From Cololabis saira (Eukaryota; Chordata; Actinopteri; Beloniformes; Belonidae): DNA of 64,000 nucleotides. The translations under genes and the position numbers were made by a program. Within the stretch, counting starts at the first letter, position 1. Every line of letters begins with the position of its first letter. Shown one piece after another: positions 34,507 to 46,145 of the stretch. The stretch spans positions 9,858,843 to 9,922,842 of the forward strand of contig NC_084597.1 in the NCBI RefSeq assembly GCF_033807715.1, given 5' to 3'. The notes under the pieces were generated by a model. That model made no database searches. It was given only the letters and a program-made list of their open reading frames with translations, and was not told the DNA's origin.

Positions 34507-34848
34507 AGGAGCATGAGGCTCCTTTTAAGAAATTAGACTCTCTAGCGCCACCCTTCACCACGACGGCCGTTGGGGGTACTGCAGCCAACAGTGAAGCCGG
34601 CACGGGAGAACGGGGAGAACGCACATGCAGCGTCATGTGACGTCACATCCGCGGGACAGCGCGTGAAAATTCGGCCCCCGAATTGCAGCACATTTTGCAG
34701 CACAAAGCCTGTTCAAGGCAACGGAGAGATACACTAGAGGGCTCATTCTTTTTGGTTTGGAACGCTTCATCTGACATTATTACTAGAAAACTTAAAACGT
34801 ATACAATTTTTTTTCATAAATCCTGCCTCAATCCTGCCTCATGCTCCT
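34507..34848. mobile_element. TTAA-flanked MITE, shorter copy
   Basis: TTAA at 34503-34506 and 34849-34852, ends AGGAGCATGAGGC and GCCTCATGCTCCT. Same family as 21965-22490 in the same orientation. Inserted into the LINE between its RT pieces. A short direct repeat AATCCTGCCTC occurs near the right end. Confidence 0.85.
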
Positions 34849-34917
34849 TTAAGAAAGTAATCAACCACAGGGCCATGGGAGTTATCAGTGCTGTTCAACA
34901 GACTCACAATGACGGTA

Positions 34918-35605
34918 TCACCCGCAAACTTCTGCATTCTTCTGAGTTCTGCACGTCAGGAAATCCAAAATCCAGCCAACAATGTTACCATCAAGACTAA
35001 AGTTGTCAATTAGTCTCTGAATCAACAGATGAGGCTGAATAGTATTGAAGGCGGATGAGAAGTCGATGTACAGCAGTCTGACATTGTTGTTAGAGACCTC
35101 GGGGTGCTTATAGATGTAATTTAGCAGAGTTAGGGTGGCATCTTGGACCCCCCTACTGGTCCTATAGGCAAACTGCATTGGGTCAAGCTGCTCAGTCTTG
35201 TTCGGCTTTAACCAATTTTTCAAATGACGTCATAACTAAAGAGGTTAAAGCTATACGCCTGAAGTAATTTAAAGATTTAAGGTGTTTAGATTTAGGAGCA
35301 GGAACTATGGTAGCCAGTTTCCACAAGTTAGGAACCTGCTGCTGGAAAAGAGACAGATTAAAAACATATGTAAAAATACCACCTAATTGTTCTGCACAAT
35401 TAGAGAGCATTCGACCACTGTTGTTGTCCGGACCAACACTTGTTCTGGTTTTACAGTGTTTAAAAGTTTGAACAACCGTATGCACATCAAAGGCAGGCGT
35501 ATCCAGATGACTTGACTCCGAAAGAGTGTTTTTCAGTGTAGTTATTTCATTGTTAAAATCATGCACATCAAACCTTGAATAAAATTTGTTGAGCTCCTGC
35601 GCCAA
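34918..35605 (-). pseudogene. LINE reverse transcriptase fragment (fingers and palm)
   Basis: Two overlapping frames (35192-35605 and 34918-35223), offset by a frameshift near 35200, encode the N-terminal half of an L2-like reverse transcriptase: PDNNSGRML, WKLATIVPAPK, then FAYRTSRGVQDA and the DFSSAFNTI palm motif with its first catalytic Asp. The YADD-containing part has been lost to the neighbouring insertions. Not functional. Confidence 0.8.
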
Positions 35606-35657
35606 AGGAATACTCTTGAACCCACATAACTGCCTCTAACTTTGACCCTTGGTGCTA

Positions 35658-36474
<817 letters not shown>

Positions 36475-36476
36475 TA

Positions 36477-37016
36477 CTGGATGCTAAAACTCATTTGTGT
36501 TTAAATCTTTGAAGATGCAATTATCATGAAGTTCACAATTTAAAGGTAGGATGAATGATTTCTCTCCTGTGCTCCTCATGAAAACACGCACCACCATGTA
36601 TCCCCAAGCCTCTCCACTATTCCTTGGGCAATCCCCCTGCCAGTAATCGACTTGAGTAATTTTGTTATAGTTTTGGGGGTCAAGGGCTCTCCCCATTCTG
36701 CTTGTATCCAGTTTATCCAGTGCATTCAGCTAGAAATCGCAGGTGTGAGTGATGCCCTGATTGAGGCGACACGCAGTAGCACTCTGCACAAGTGTTTTTT
36801 TTTCTTTTTTTTTCTTGTTATCTGTTTATTGTCTTACCTCTAACCTGTAGGGTGCAGACCGTAGATCCTTCCAAACTGGGTGCCATGGATTTACACCAGT
36901 GCGGAGACACAAATAGAGGAGACATGGAGGAGTTACTCAGACTCTGGCTAATATTGGTCGCTCTGGAATTAAGTGCACAAGCTTCAGGCCAACATGAAAC
37001 TTCTGACGTGGTATAA
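36477..37016. other. Unassigned sequence with one weak exon candidate
   Basis: A plus-strand stretch after a good acceptor-like tract (CTCTAACCTGTAG at about 36851) stays open to a stop at 37016 (DPSKLGAMDLHQCGD, then ELLRLWLILVALEL). No family is recognised and no partner exon was found, so I do not call a gene. The left part may belong to the neighbouring LINE. Confidence 0.25.
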
Positions 37017-37560
37017 AGTAAGTAAGTAAGTAAGTAAAATGTATCTATAAAGCACTTTTCGTAGATACAATCACAAAGTGCTTTACATCAGGGATAAAAT
37101 GCAGTAGAATATAAAACACACAATAGCACAACAACAGGTAACTTCACAGATGCCCAGGGAAACATCAACATCAGGGGAAAGCCTGTCTAAAGAGATATGT
37201 TTTAAGTTCTCTCTTAAAACTGTCAGTGGACTCAATGCTGCGTAAGGTCAGTGGAAGTGCATTCCAGAGGCGAGGGGCACTGGCCTGGAAAGAGCAGTCA
37301 CCTCGCGTTTTAAAATGGGTGCGGGGGACCATCAAGAGTTTTTGATCTGATGACCTTAATGAATGTGAGGGAGAGTAGGGTCTCAGCAGTTCAGCAATGT
37401 ACACGGGAGCTTGATTATTTAGGGCTCTAAAAGTAAGTACTAAAATCTTAAAATGAATCCTAAAATGAACTGGTAGCCAATGTAAAGAGTATAAAATCGG
37501 GGTGATATGATCCCTTTTCCTTGTTCCAGTTACGATCCTGGCTGCCGCGTTCTGCACAGA
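37017..37560 (-). mobile_element. 5'-truncated L2/Rex-like LINE 3' end
   Basis: The AAGTAAGTAAGTAAG repeat at 37017-37037 is the 3' tail of a minus-strand element, followed by a short 3' UTR (AAAGCACTTT, AAGTGCTTTACATCAG) and the ORF2 C-terminus. The 5' side ends at about 37560 or slightly beyond, so only the last 130 or so codons remain. Confidence 0.8.
37171..37557 (-). pseudogene. LINE ORF2 C-terminal fragment
   Basis: 128 open codons with the very common fish LINE ending: NAAARIVTGTRKRDHITPIL, SLHWLPVHFRI, LTFRALNNQAPVYI, APRLWNALPLTLR, FKRELKTYLF. It has no polymerase domain and is a fragment only. Confidence 0.85.
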
Positions 37561-38023
37561 CTGAAGGCGATTTAAAAGATCCTATCTTCTTATCTTCAGC
37601 CAAAACTAATGGGACGATTATGGATTTTAGGAAGAATCCCACAGTCATCTCCCCAAGCATCAGTTAAAGCTGGTACAAATATCAGAGATTTTAACTGAGC
37701 CCAAACGGACCTTCCAGTCAGGTTGATGCAGTGTGTTGGGGGGAGAAAATCAATAAAATGAAGGAAAAAAAAACTCCATCAGTGTTTGTATTTTATTGCA
37801 CGCTGCAGCTGTCTGCTGGAATTGACTATTCACCTGGAAAAAATAAGTAACATGTCTAAAATTCTAGCTGCTTTTTTGCTGTTCTGTTTTTCTTCCTTTG
37901 CACTATTTTTTTATCTTATATTTTTTATCTTTTTATCTCCACTGCAATGTGTATATACTGTCCATATTTTGTAATTATATATATCTTTTACTTTTTTACC
38001 TTTTTACCCCCTTCCCCGCATGC

Positions 38024-38024
<1 letters not shown>
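37561..38024. other. Intergenic, retroelement-like
   Basis: Possible 3' UTR of a plus-strand LINE whose tail follows at 38100-38201. No gene was seen. Confidence 0.3.

Positions 38025-38075
<51 letters not shown>
38025..38075 (+). repeat. (GT)n microsatellite
   Basis: About 25 uninterrupted GT units after CATGCGC. Confidence 0.95.
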
Positions 38076-38081
<6 letters not shown>

Positions 38082-38099
38082 TAAGTGTACTGCTGCTAA

Positions 38100-38201
38100 C
38101 ACGTGAGTTTCCCCATTGAGGAAGTAATAAAGGATTATCTTATCTTATCTTATCTTATCTTATCTTATCTTATCTTATCTTATCTTATGTTATCTTATCT
38201 T
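38100..38201 (+). mobile_element. LINE 3' terminus with TTATC tail
   Basis: GAGTTTCCCCATTGAGGAAG and TAATAAAGGA followed by about 14 TTATC pentamers. This is the usual end of a fish CR1/L2-type LINE. Coding sequence is absent. Confidence 0.6.
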
Positions 38202-39967
38202 AAAAGATGCAACAGATGGAAGGAAGAATTTGTCTTTGTTGCTATTGGCCTGGTAAACAAGTTTTGTGGTGTGTGTGTGTGTGTGTGGGTTATTTTTTTT
38301 TTTTTTATTTTCATGTTTTGGTGGCTTGTCCATTGTAGTGCTTTTTTTGTCTTTCACTGCTCGCTGTAAAACATTTCCCTTGAGGATAATAAAGATATTT
38401 ACTCATACCTAATGTGCAGCCGTCCTTCCGCTTTATCGTCACATTAGAAACGTTTTAGTGTATTAGGATAAATATAGTTATGATCAAGAATATTTTTCGA
38501 ACATTCACTTTAATTGAATTGAATTTAATCTATTAAGCGTTTGAAAATGTGTGTGAATTTAAAGTACATTTCTGTACCCTAGTCAGAGTAGAGCATCTAG
38601 TTTTAGATGTTTTTTTTCTTTTGTAGTGAAGTTGCTTTAGTTGCATGCCCAGTATTTCTTACTAACTTTGTAAGCTATAGAAATAAGGATTTATGAAGAA
38701 CTAAAGACCATGATTATCTTTTAGAATAATCACAATCTAATGTTCAGTTATAGCCTCTATTTCTCGGTTGGACCAATGGGCTCTTAAGTTATTTCTGGAA
38801 TTATTTTACCGCTGATTTACAGGACACTGTATGGATAATTATTACAACAGCATCACTCTTTAATCAAAGCTCATATTCATCTGTATGATTAAAGAAAACC
38901 TAGAAACAATGACGAACCAATACGCTGGTGGTCATGAGCCAGTTAGAAGTGGTGAGAGCAGATCTTTCATCCAAATAAAAGCAGCAAAAAAACACAATTC
39001 AAAAGACATTGAAAGTAGTTTTCTTTTCTTTGAAAACTGTTTTGCTTTTTTTGCTCAAAGCTGCAGGGCCATCTCTGTGCATTGAGCTCCTTTGCAAATG
39101 TTTGGATGAATGAAAGAAAAAGAAAAGAAAAAAAAGACTTTGGTGTCTATTTTGTTTTGTTCGCTTATACTTTTCCTTGTATTCTTTGCCTTTTATCCCC
39201 AAACGATTTCAGATAAATATGCTAGAATAATATAAAGAAAAAAACATTTTTCTCTCTTCAATTTACTTCTTACTGCTGGTTGAATCAATTGGAGGCACCC
39301 TGAATCCACAATGAGGATGTAATTAATTCTCACTTTTTCTTTATACAATGCATATAGATTAGACTGCCTTTGTGTTTTTGTTCTTATGTCAATATGTCCT
39401 TATTGCAATTAAAATCTGACAGGATCATCCTGTTAGATAAAACTTGGTCATCTTGAACACATGGGGAGCTAATTCCTATTTCGTCTCTAGAATAAAGTAT
39501 CTTTTTTACTTTTGAGCTTTAAGTTTTGAGGGTTTAGACTGTTAGTCTTCCGTGAGATTAGAGGGCATGAATAACAACCTCTGCAAGAGGAAGTGGACAA
39601 AACCTCTGTGACGCCTCCCACAGAGTTACTGAAAAGACAGATTGAAGCCTGAGAATAAAAAAGTGTCAACAATGAGTATAGAAGAGAAGACGAGAAGTCA
39701 TAATAAAACCAACACAGGAGGAATACCACACAATAGAAGAAAAGGCAATCATAACACTGACCTTCCCATACCATACTGTACCATATACTGCACTTTACCG
39801 GACGATACTGCACCATCTTTATTTACAAAGAAATCTTAGCTGCTACAGTGGACCAAAGTGCTGTACAATGAAGTAAATAAAAAGTTACAAAATTAGAACA
39901 TAATAAAAACTGAATCTTCCATTGACATAAAAAACAAAATACATGTGTGTGTGCATGACAGATCATG
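38202..39967. other. Intergenic, nothing recognised beyond repeat scraps
   Basis: A GTGTGTGTG run (about 38270) and CCCTTGAGGATAATAAAGA (about 38377) look like another retroelement end. AAAGTGCTGTACAATGAAGT near 39857 resembles LINE 3' UTR. No gene. Confidence 0.3.
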
Positions 39968-40113
39968 ACAGAGACTATAGGGTAGAAGTAGAGCGTAGCG
40001 TTGGAGAGTGCTGGTTTGAGTCTCTGCTAGGGTTTTTTTCTGTGTGGAGTTAATAATAATAGGCCCTCAGGATAAACAGAATTACAAAATTTAGTAAAGA
40101 AATTGGATGGATG
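39968..40113 (+). mobile_element. Possible decayed tRNA-type SINE
   Basis: GTAGAGCGTAGCGTTGG and GCTGGTTTGAGTCTC resemble degenerate A and B boxes of a tRNA-derived SINE. The sequence ends near GGATGGATGG. Weak evidence. Confidence 0.25.
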
Positions 40114-40886
40114 GTTAAACTTATGCTGAGTTTAGGGAGAAAGCTGAGATTCATCGGTGAAGTTTATAGATTAGATTAGATTTACTTTATTTTACTTTAT
40201 ATATACTTACAGTACATTTAATCAACCCCAACAATAAATAAATGACATACATAACAACAAAGACAACTTAAACGACGGATAGACAGACAGATCAGCGGGG
40301 CCTGCTGTCCAGGGCAGCGACGGCTGCTATGTTGGTTCAGTGGCTGAGTGATGTCTTGTACTATGGCATGAGAAACTGGTTATTTAGTTCTGTGAGGTTG
40401 GGTGTGGGGAGACTATATTATTATCATCAATTATATTAGCAGCTGTGTTTGTGATGTGTGTGAGTTCAGCCCGGTTGGTGAAAGAGAGCATATTAAAGAA
40501 ACATGGCGAACAGTAGAGCAGGATGGGTTGAATGATGCTTTGGTAGAGTAGTAACAGGAGCTGGGGTGCAACGTATGGTTCTATAAGTTTGCGGATGACT
40601 GACAGTCTTTGTTGGCTTCTTTTCTGAATGTCAGTGGAGTGCTGGACAAAGGTGAGTTATTTCCAGATATTTGAAAGTATCCACAACTGTTTGAGTGTTT
40701 ATGATGGTGAGGTTCTGGGGTGAGGGAGGTTTTATTGGCATTGATTTGGAGATGATTGTCTGAGCACCACTTGGTGAAATGAGTGACTTTATTGTGATAG
40801 TCCAGAGTGACAGCCACAATGGCACAATCTGAATATTTGAGATATGATGCGTTGGGAGAGATGCCAAGGCAGTATTTGGTGTAGAG

Positions 40887-41450
40887 CAGGGGTCAGCAAC
40901 CCGCGGCTCTAGAGCCACATGCGGCTCTTTAGCGCAGCCCTAGTGGCTCCTGGAGCTTTTTGAAAAATGTTTGACCTTTTTTTTTACCCTTTTTTCCGTT
41001 TTTTTCTCTTTTTTTAATCTTCTTTTTCTTCTTTTTTCCTTTTTCTCTTTTTTTCTTCCTTTTCCCTTTCCTTTTTAATCTCGATATTTCAACTTTTTTC
41101 TCGAAATCTTGACTTTTTTCTCGACATTTCGACTTTTTTCTCGAAATTGACTTTTTTCTCGACATTTCAACTTTTTTCTCAACATTTCGACTTTTTTCTC
41201 AAAATTTCGACTTTTGTCGCAAGATTGTACTTCAACATAAATCTCGAAATTTCGACTTTTTTCTCGAAGTGGATAATGAAAAAAAACTCTTCCTCCAGTT
41301 ATAACTAATATAGAAACATGCAGCATGTGTTGCCTTCATTCTAAGGCTTATACAAGACTTTTAATTTTTTGCGGCTCCAGACATATTTTTTTTTTTTTTT
41401 TGTTTTTGGTCCAATATGGCTTTTTCAACATTTTGGGTTGCCGACCCCTG
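40887..41450. mobile_element. Non-autonomous hAT-like element with perfect 8-bp duplication
   Basis: GTGTAGAG lies at 40879-40886 and 41451-41458. Ends are CAGGGGTCAGCAACCCGCGG and GGGTTGCCGACCCCTG. Subterminal GCGGCTC motifs occur at both ends (GGCTCTAGAGCC, GCGGCTCCAG). The interior is T-rich and then has about ten repeats of TTTTTTCTCGAAATTTCGAC type (about 41080-41270). Non-coding. Confidence 0.9.
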
Positions 41451-41458
41451 GTGTAGAG

Positions 41459-42179
<721 letters not shown>

Positions 42180-42473
42180 TTAATCAGCACCAAGGACAGA
42201 GCCAGGCTGAGCGCTGCGTCAGGACGCCTTTTCACTGTTGGAAAGCAGAGACTCACTGAGCAAATCTCAGAGCAGCTCGACAACCTGATGATCAGCTCTG
42301 CATCCTACAAGCAATACATTTTTTGTTTTTTGTTTCATTTTTTGGCAATACAAAAAAAACAATCTTTAGAGTATCTCCCTGTTTTTAGATGTCTTGCCGA
42401 CATGGATTCTGGCGCGTAAATCTACAAAGACAATCATTTTATTTTCCCAAAGCGCGATTCTGTTGATCTGGGG

Positions 42474-43775
42474 ATGACTTTGTTTAGCACCTTTGGGATT
42501 AAAGGTAAAATGTCTGGTGAATTAACTGACCCTGAGGACGAAGGATCGGCAGGGATCCATCCTGCATCCCTCAACTCCAGCTGTTTTCCCAACATCACCA
42601 ATTGCTCTCACGGTGACTTCCACATGTCAGACTTTGGTAAAAGTGATTTCGTGGGGGACGGCGCCGCTGTTGTGAGGATTTCCATCTCTGTTATCTATTC
42701 CCTGGTGTGCGCACTGGGTCTAGTTGGGAACGTATTGGTGCTGTACCTTATGAAGTCAAAACAGGCGTGGAGAAAATCTTCCATCAACCTCTTCGTAACT
42801 AGTTTGGCTGTGACTGACTTCCAGTTTGTGCTGACTCTGCCGTTCTGGGCGGTGGAAAACGCGCTGGACTTCACCTGGCCTTTTGGCAAAGCGATGTGTA
42901 AGATTGTTTCCTACGTGACAGCCATGAACATGTACGCGAGTGTGTTTTTCCTGACGGCCATGAGCATGGCGAGGTACTGGTCCCTCGCGTCTGCGCTCCA
43001 GGGCAGGCGGCGGCGCACGCACTGCTGCTCCGCGCGCTTCATCTCCATTTTCATCTGGTTCTCCGCCGTCTCCGCCGCTCTGCCCAACGCAGTTTTCTCC
43101 ACAACCGCCACTGTCTCCGGCGAGGACCTCTGCCTCGTCAAATTCCCCGAAACCAACGGAACTGCGCAGTTTTGGCTGGGACTTTACCACTCGCAGAAAG
43201 TGCTGTTGGGGTTTGTGGCGCCCCTGGGGATCATTTCAGTCTGTTATCTCCTCCTTCTGCGCTTCATCACCTCCAATAACGTTAACACATCCAGTGCCAA
43301 AAGACGCGCAAAGGTCACAAGGTCTGTGACAATTGTGGTTTTGTCATTTTTCCTCTGCTGGCTGCCCAACCAGGCGCTCACAGCCTGGGGGATCCTCATC
43401 AAACTCAACGTGGTTCATTTCAGTTACGAATATTACACCATGCAGGTTTATGTGTTCCCCGTTTCCGTGTGCCTGGCGCACTCCAACAGCTGTCTCAATC
43501 CCATCCTGTACTGTCTGATGCGGAGGGAGTTCCGAAAAGCGCTCAGGAATCTGTTCTGGCGCTTGACCTCTCCAAACCTGACCACTTTGAGACCCGTCAC
43601 AGCCTCCACGAAGCCGGAGGTGGATGAGCAAGGACAGATGTTGGTGCCCAGCACCGCGCCAGCGATGCCCGCCGTGATGTTCTTCCCCCCGGGGACTGTT
43701 GTGTACAATGACAGGCGAGATGTGCCCGAGAACAGCACAGTCCGATGTGACAGGGACACTTTCGATCCGCCCTGA
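42474..43775 (+). CDS. rxfp3: Relaxin-3 receptor-type GPCR (RXFP3-like), intronless
   Basis: A 433-residue class A GPCR in one exon, like RXFP3 genes generally. Visible features: N-glycosylation sites at N34, N40 and N43; TM1 GLVGNVLVLYL; TM2 LAVTDFQFVLTLPFWAVENALDF; WPFG in loop 1; C142 and C220 for the conserved disulfide; TM3 ending MARY (166-168) where most receptors have DRY; TM6 CWLPNQAL (295-302); TM7 NSCLNPILYC with NPxxY; helix 8 RREFRKALRNLFWR; and a Pro-rich tail with FFPPGTVVYN. The FWAVENALDF and FWLGLYHSQKVLLGF blocks are characteristic of RXFP3/RXFP4. The family binds relaxin-3/INSL5 peptides and signals through Gi. A second in-frame ATG at 42510 could be the true start. Teleosts have several rxfp3 paralogues, and I cannot say which this is. 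Confidence 0.88.
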   Translation: MTLFSTFGIKGKMSGELTDPEDEGSAGIHPASLNSSCFPNITNCSHGDFHMSDFGKSDFVGDGAAVVRISISVIYSLVCALGLVGNVLVLYLMKSKQAWRKSSINLFVTSLAVTDFQFVLTLPFWAVENALDFTWPFGKAMCKIVSYVTAMNMYASVFFLTAMSMARYWSLASALQGRRRRTHCCSARFISIFIWFSAVSAALPNAVFSTTATVSGEDLCLVKFPETNGTAQFWLGLYHSQKVLLGFVAPLGIISVCYLLLLRFITSNNVNTSSAKRRAKVTRSVTIVVLSFFLCWLPNQALTAWGILIKLNVVHFSYEYYTMQVYVFPVSVCLAHSNSCLNPILYCLMRREFRKALRNLFWRLTSPNLTTLRPVTASTKPEVDEQGQMLVPSTAPAMPAVMFFPPGTVVYNDRRDVPENSTVRCDRDTFDPP

Positions 43776-44021
43776 TTGCTGGATTCATATGCACAGTACT
43801 CGAGTTGTAAAAAAAAAATCAGGGGGGATGGTGGATTTTATCATATGGGGACAGATAGTTTGTGCTGATTACAAATAATATAATATATTACAAATAATAG
43901 CACTGACCAAAACACCTGCAGAAATACTGCAGGAATGACATAGCAGCAGTTAAATGCAGCCTTCTGTAAGCTTTAAATATCCACTGGGCTTACATCAAAT
44001 ACATCAAAACACAACAATAAA
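43776..44021 (+). other. rxfp3: Probable rxfp3 3' UTR, mostly transposon sequence
   Basis: Only 18 bases (43776-43793) separate the stop codon from the hAT end. The first AATAAA is at 44016-44021, inside the hAT. If it is used, the 3' UTR is about 250 bp and almost wholly element-derived. Confidence 0.45.
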
Positions 44022-44559
44022 AAACAGTTTTCTGAACTTATCAATATGACTCTGTCCTTCACAGGATAAGTAAAATGGATCACTGCAAAAACTCAAAATC
44101 TTAACAAGAATATTTGTCTTATTTCTAGTTAAAATGTCTAATTTTAGTAAAACAAATCTCATTACACTTAAAACAAGACTCATCACTGGAAAAAACAACA
44201 ATTTTCACCTGTTTCAAATATATTTTCACTTAAAATAAGTAGAAAAATCTGCCAGTGGAACAAGATTTTTTTGCTTGTAATGAGAAGATAAATCTTGTCC
44301 CACTGGCAGATTTTTCTACTTATTTCAAGTGAAAATTTACTTGAAACACGTGAAGGTTGTCAAATAAGTTATTTTTCTGGTGATATTTTTCTGGTGATGA
44401 CTCTAAATGTTGAAATAGCAGTAAAACCACATTCATTGATGAAATGACATAAGGGATGGGAAGGGGGGATGGCAGTTTTACAAGGGGGATGATTTGGACC
44501 GTTTTTATTTCAGGGAGGATGTCATCCCCCCTCATCCCCCCTCCTCAACTGGAGTACTG
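43794..44559. mobile_element. hAT-like element directly after the rxfp3 stop
   Basis: CATATGCA lies at 43786-43793 and 44560-44567. Ends are CAGTACTCGAGTTG and CAACTGGAGTACTG. GGGGGGATGG blocks follow each end. A MITE of another family starts at 44083 inside it. Non-coding. Confidence 0.88.
44083..44403. mobile_element. Hairpin MITE (CACTGCAAAAACTC family), truncated copy
   Basis: Starts CACTGCAAAAACTCAAAATC. The middle forms a long hairpin (about 44225-44271 with 44290-44334: AAATCTGCCAGTGGAACAAG against CTTGTCCCACTGGCAGATTT). The right terminal part seen in the copy at 44730-45145 is missing after about 44403. Confidence 0.75.
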
Positions 44560-44603
44560 CATATGCATTTGTGTTAATCGCAGCAGTTCTTCAGCTGCAT
44601 GCT

Positions 44604-45310
44604 CAGGGGCGTCAATTGAGTATGGCAAGGTATGGCAGCCGCCACACCTATTTATTCTATTACTTAATACATATAGAATAACTACAAATGCAAATCAGAA
44701 CAACATGATCGATTTCACTAGTTATTATACACTGCAAAAACTCTTAACAAGAATATTTGTCTTATTTCTAGTTAAAATGTCAAATTTTTAGTCAAAAAAA
44801 ATTTAATTACATTTAAAACAAGAGTCATCACCAGAAAAATAACTTATTTGACCATTTTCACCTGTTTCAAGTAGATATTTCACTTAAAATAAGTGGAAAA
44901 ATCTGCCAGTGGAACAATATTTTTTTTGCTTGTAATGAGAAGATAAATCTTGTTCCACTGGCAGATTTTTCTACTTATTTCAAGTGAAAATTTACTTGAA
45001 ACAGGTGAACATGGTCAAATAACACGTTCTTTTTCTGGTGATGACTCTTGTTTTAAGTTTAATGAGATTTTTTTTTACTAAAAATGAGACATTTTAACTA
45101 GAAATAAGACAAATATTCCTGGTAAGATTTTGAGTTTTTGCAGTGAGCGAGACTGCATTTGAAAAAGTTCAAATTTTCTTGACCACACAGATAAGCTCCA
45201 TAGCAGACTTCTGTGATGTGTTTTTGCTGGACGTGTTGATTGATACTCTAGTTAAGTTCTGTGACTCGTAACCTTGCCATACCTTAGCTTCCACTAAATT
45301 GACGCCACTG
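44604..45310. mobile_element. Second hAT-like element, perfect 8-bp duplication
   Basis: TGCATGCT lies at 44596-44603 and 45311-45318. Ends are CAGGGGCGTCAATTGAG and TAAATTGACGCCACTG. Subterminal TATGGCAAGGTATGGCAG and CCTTGCCATACCTTAG are inverted. It holds the full-length hairpin MITE. Non-coding. Confidence 0.88.
44730..45145. mobile_element. Hairpin MITE (CACTGCAAAAACTC family), full-length copy
   Basis: Ends CACTGCAAAAACTC and GAGTTTTTGCAGTG. The whole 416 bp is close to one palindrome: AAGAATATTTGTCTTATTTC near the left end pairs with GAAATAAGACAAATATTC near the right. The central stem is ATCTGCCAGTGGAACAA with TTGTTCCACTGGCAGAT. No clear target duplication was seen. Confidence 0.8.
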
Positions 45311-45318
45311 TGCATGCT

Positions 45319-46083
45319 GCCAGCAAGTTTGAAAGTTCAAGTTGGAGCTGAATGTTCACAGATGATAAAAAAAAAAAAACTAGGGACTCGCTCAAGTTTT
45401 CTCACAAAGACAATGAAGGGTATTTTTCACGTGTGTAAATAAGATGATGACAGTTTTGAATGTGCTTGTTCAAAAATGTAAAAATGTTTAATGTGCAAGA
45501 AAGGCGTCAAAAAACACTTTGAGAAACCTCGCTGATTCTTTTTGTCAATCAGTCATTGTTTAGGAATCACTGGTTGAGAATTAGTTCTTTTAAATGTGGT
45601 ATTGTTGACATAAACATGAGCGACAGTCATTTGATTGACTTTTTATTTATTTAGCCCCACCAAATACATTTTCCAAACTCTTACTGTAATTACTGAGTTT
45701 AAAAAAACAAACTATTAAAATATGAATATTAAAATACTTTATTTTTTCTTGCCTTTTATTTAAAAAAAAGCAAAACTGTATCTATAATTTACAAATAAAT
45801 CAATTTAATATTCAAATGCGTGTTTTTATTTTTTTTATTTTTCTGTTTCATCCTCTCAGGATCAGACAAACCCAACAATTTTAAAATAAGTATAAACAGA
45901 CACTCTTGGGCAGCTACAAAGGACTGAACAGCTAATTTTATTATAATTTTTTTTATGACAAGACTTTATTTAGTTATCATGATTGTAATGTGGGTTTTAT
46001 TTATATTCATTCATATTAAAGTTAAATGTTCTATTTTTTTAGATTGCATTGATCCATAGATTATGAATATTCTTATGAAATTG

Positions 46084-46145
<62 letters not shown>

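Larger units (their letters stand above)
33526..35655 (-). mobile_element. Degenerate L2/CR1-like LINE, interrupted by two insertions
   Basis: Reading the minus strand from 35605 to 33657, reverse-transcriptase pieces appear in order: EELNKFYSRFD-like start, SVGPDNNSG, the palm motif LYIDFSSAFNTI (about 35070), a WC...N.SKTEDMCIDFR piece near 34450, then SLIESVLTFSFICWF and NRYKHSFVPSAISLLN near the C-terminus. The ATCAATCAATCAAT repeat at 33532-33549 is the 3' tail typical of these LINEs. Frame changes near 35200 and insertions at 34125-34354 and 34507-34848 break it. The mariner-like element at 35658 marks its left-hand limit. Confidence 0.8.

Noticed and set aside
36851..37016. Possible host exon after an acceptor-like tract
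   Set aside because: No family match, no partner exon, surrounded by LINE and MITE sequence. Mentioned only as a weak candidate.
40929..41326. Lys-rich frames of SRKKSKCREKS type
   Set aside because: Translation of T-rich internal repeats of the hAT element at 40887-41450.
42756..43190. 144-codon antisense frame over the rxfp3-like gene
   Set aside because: Shadow of a strongly biased coding sequence. No features of its own.
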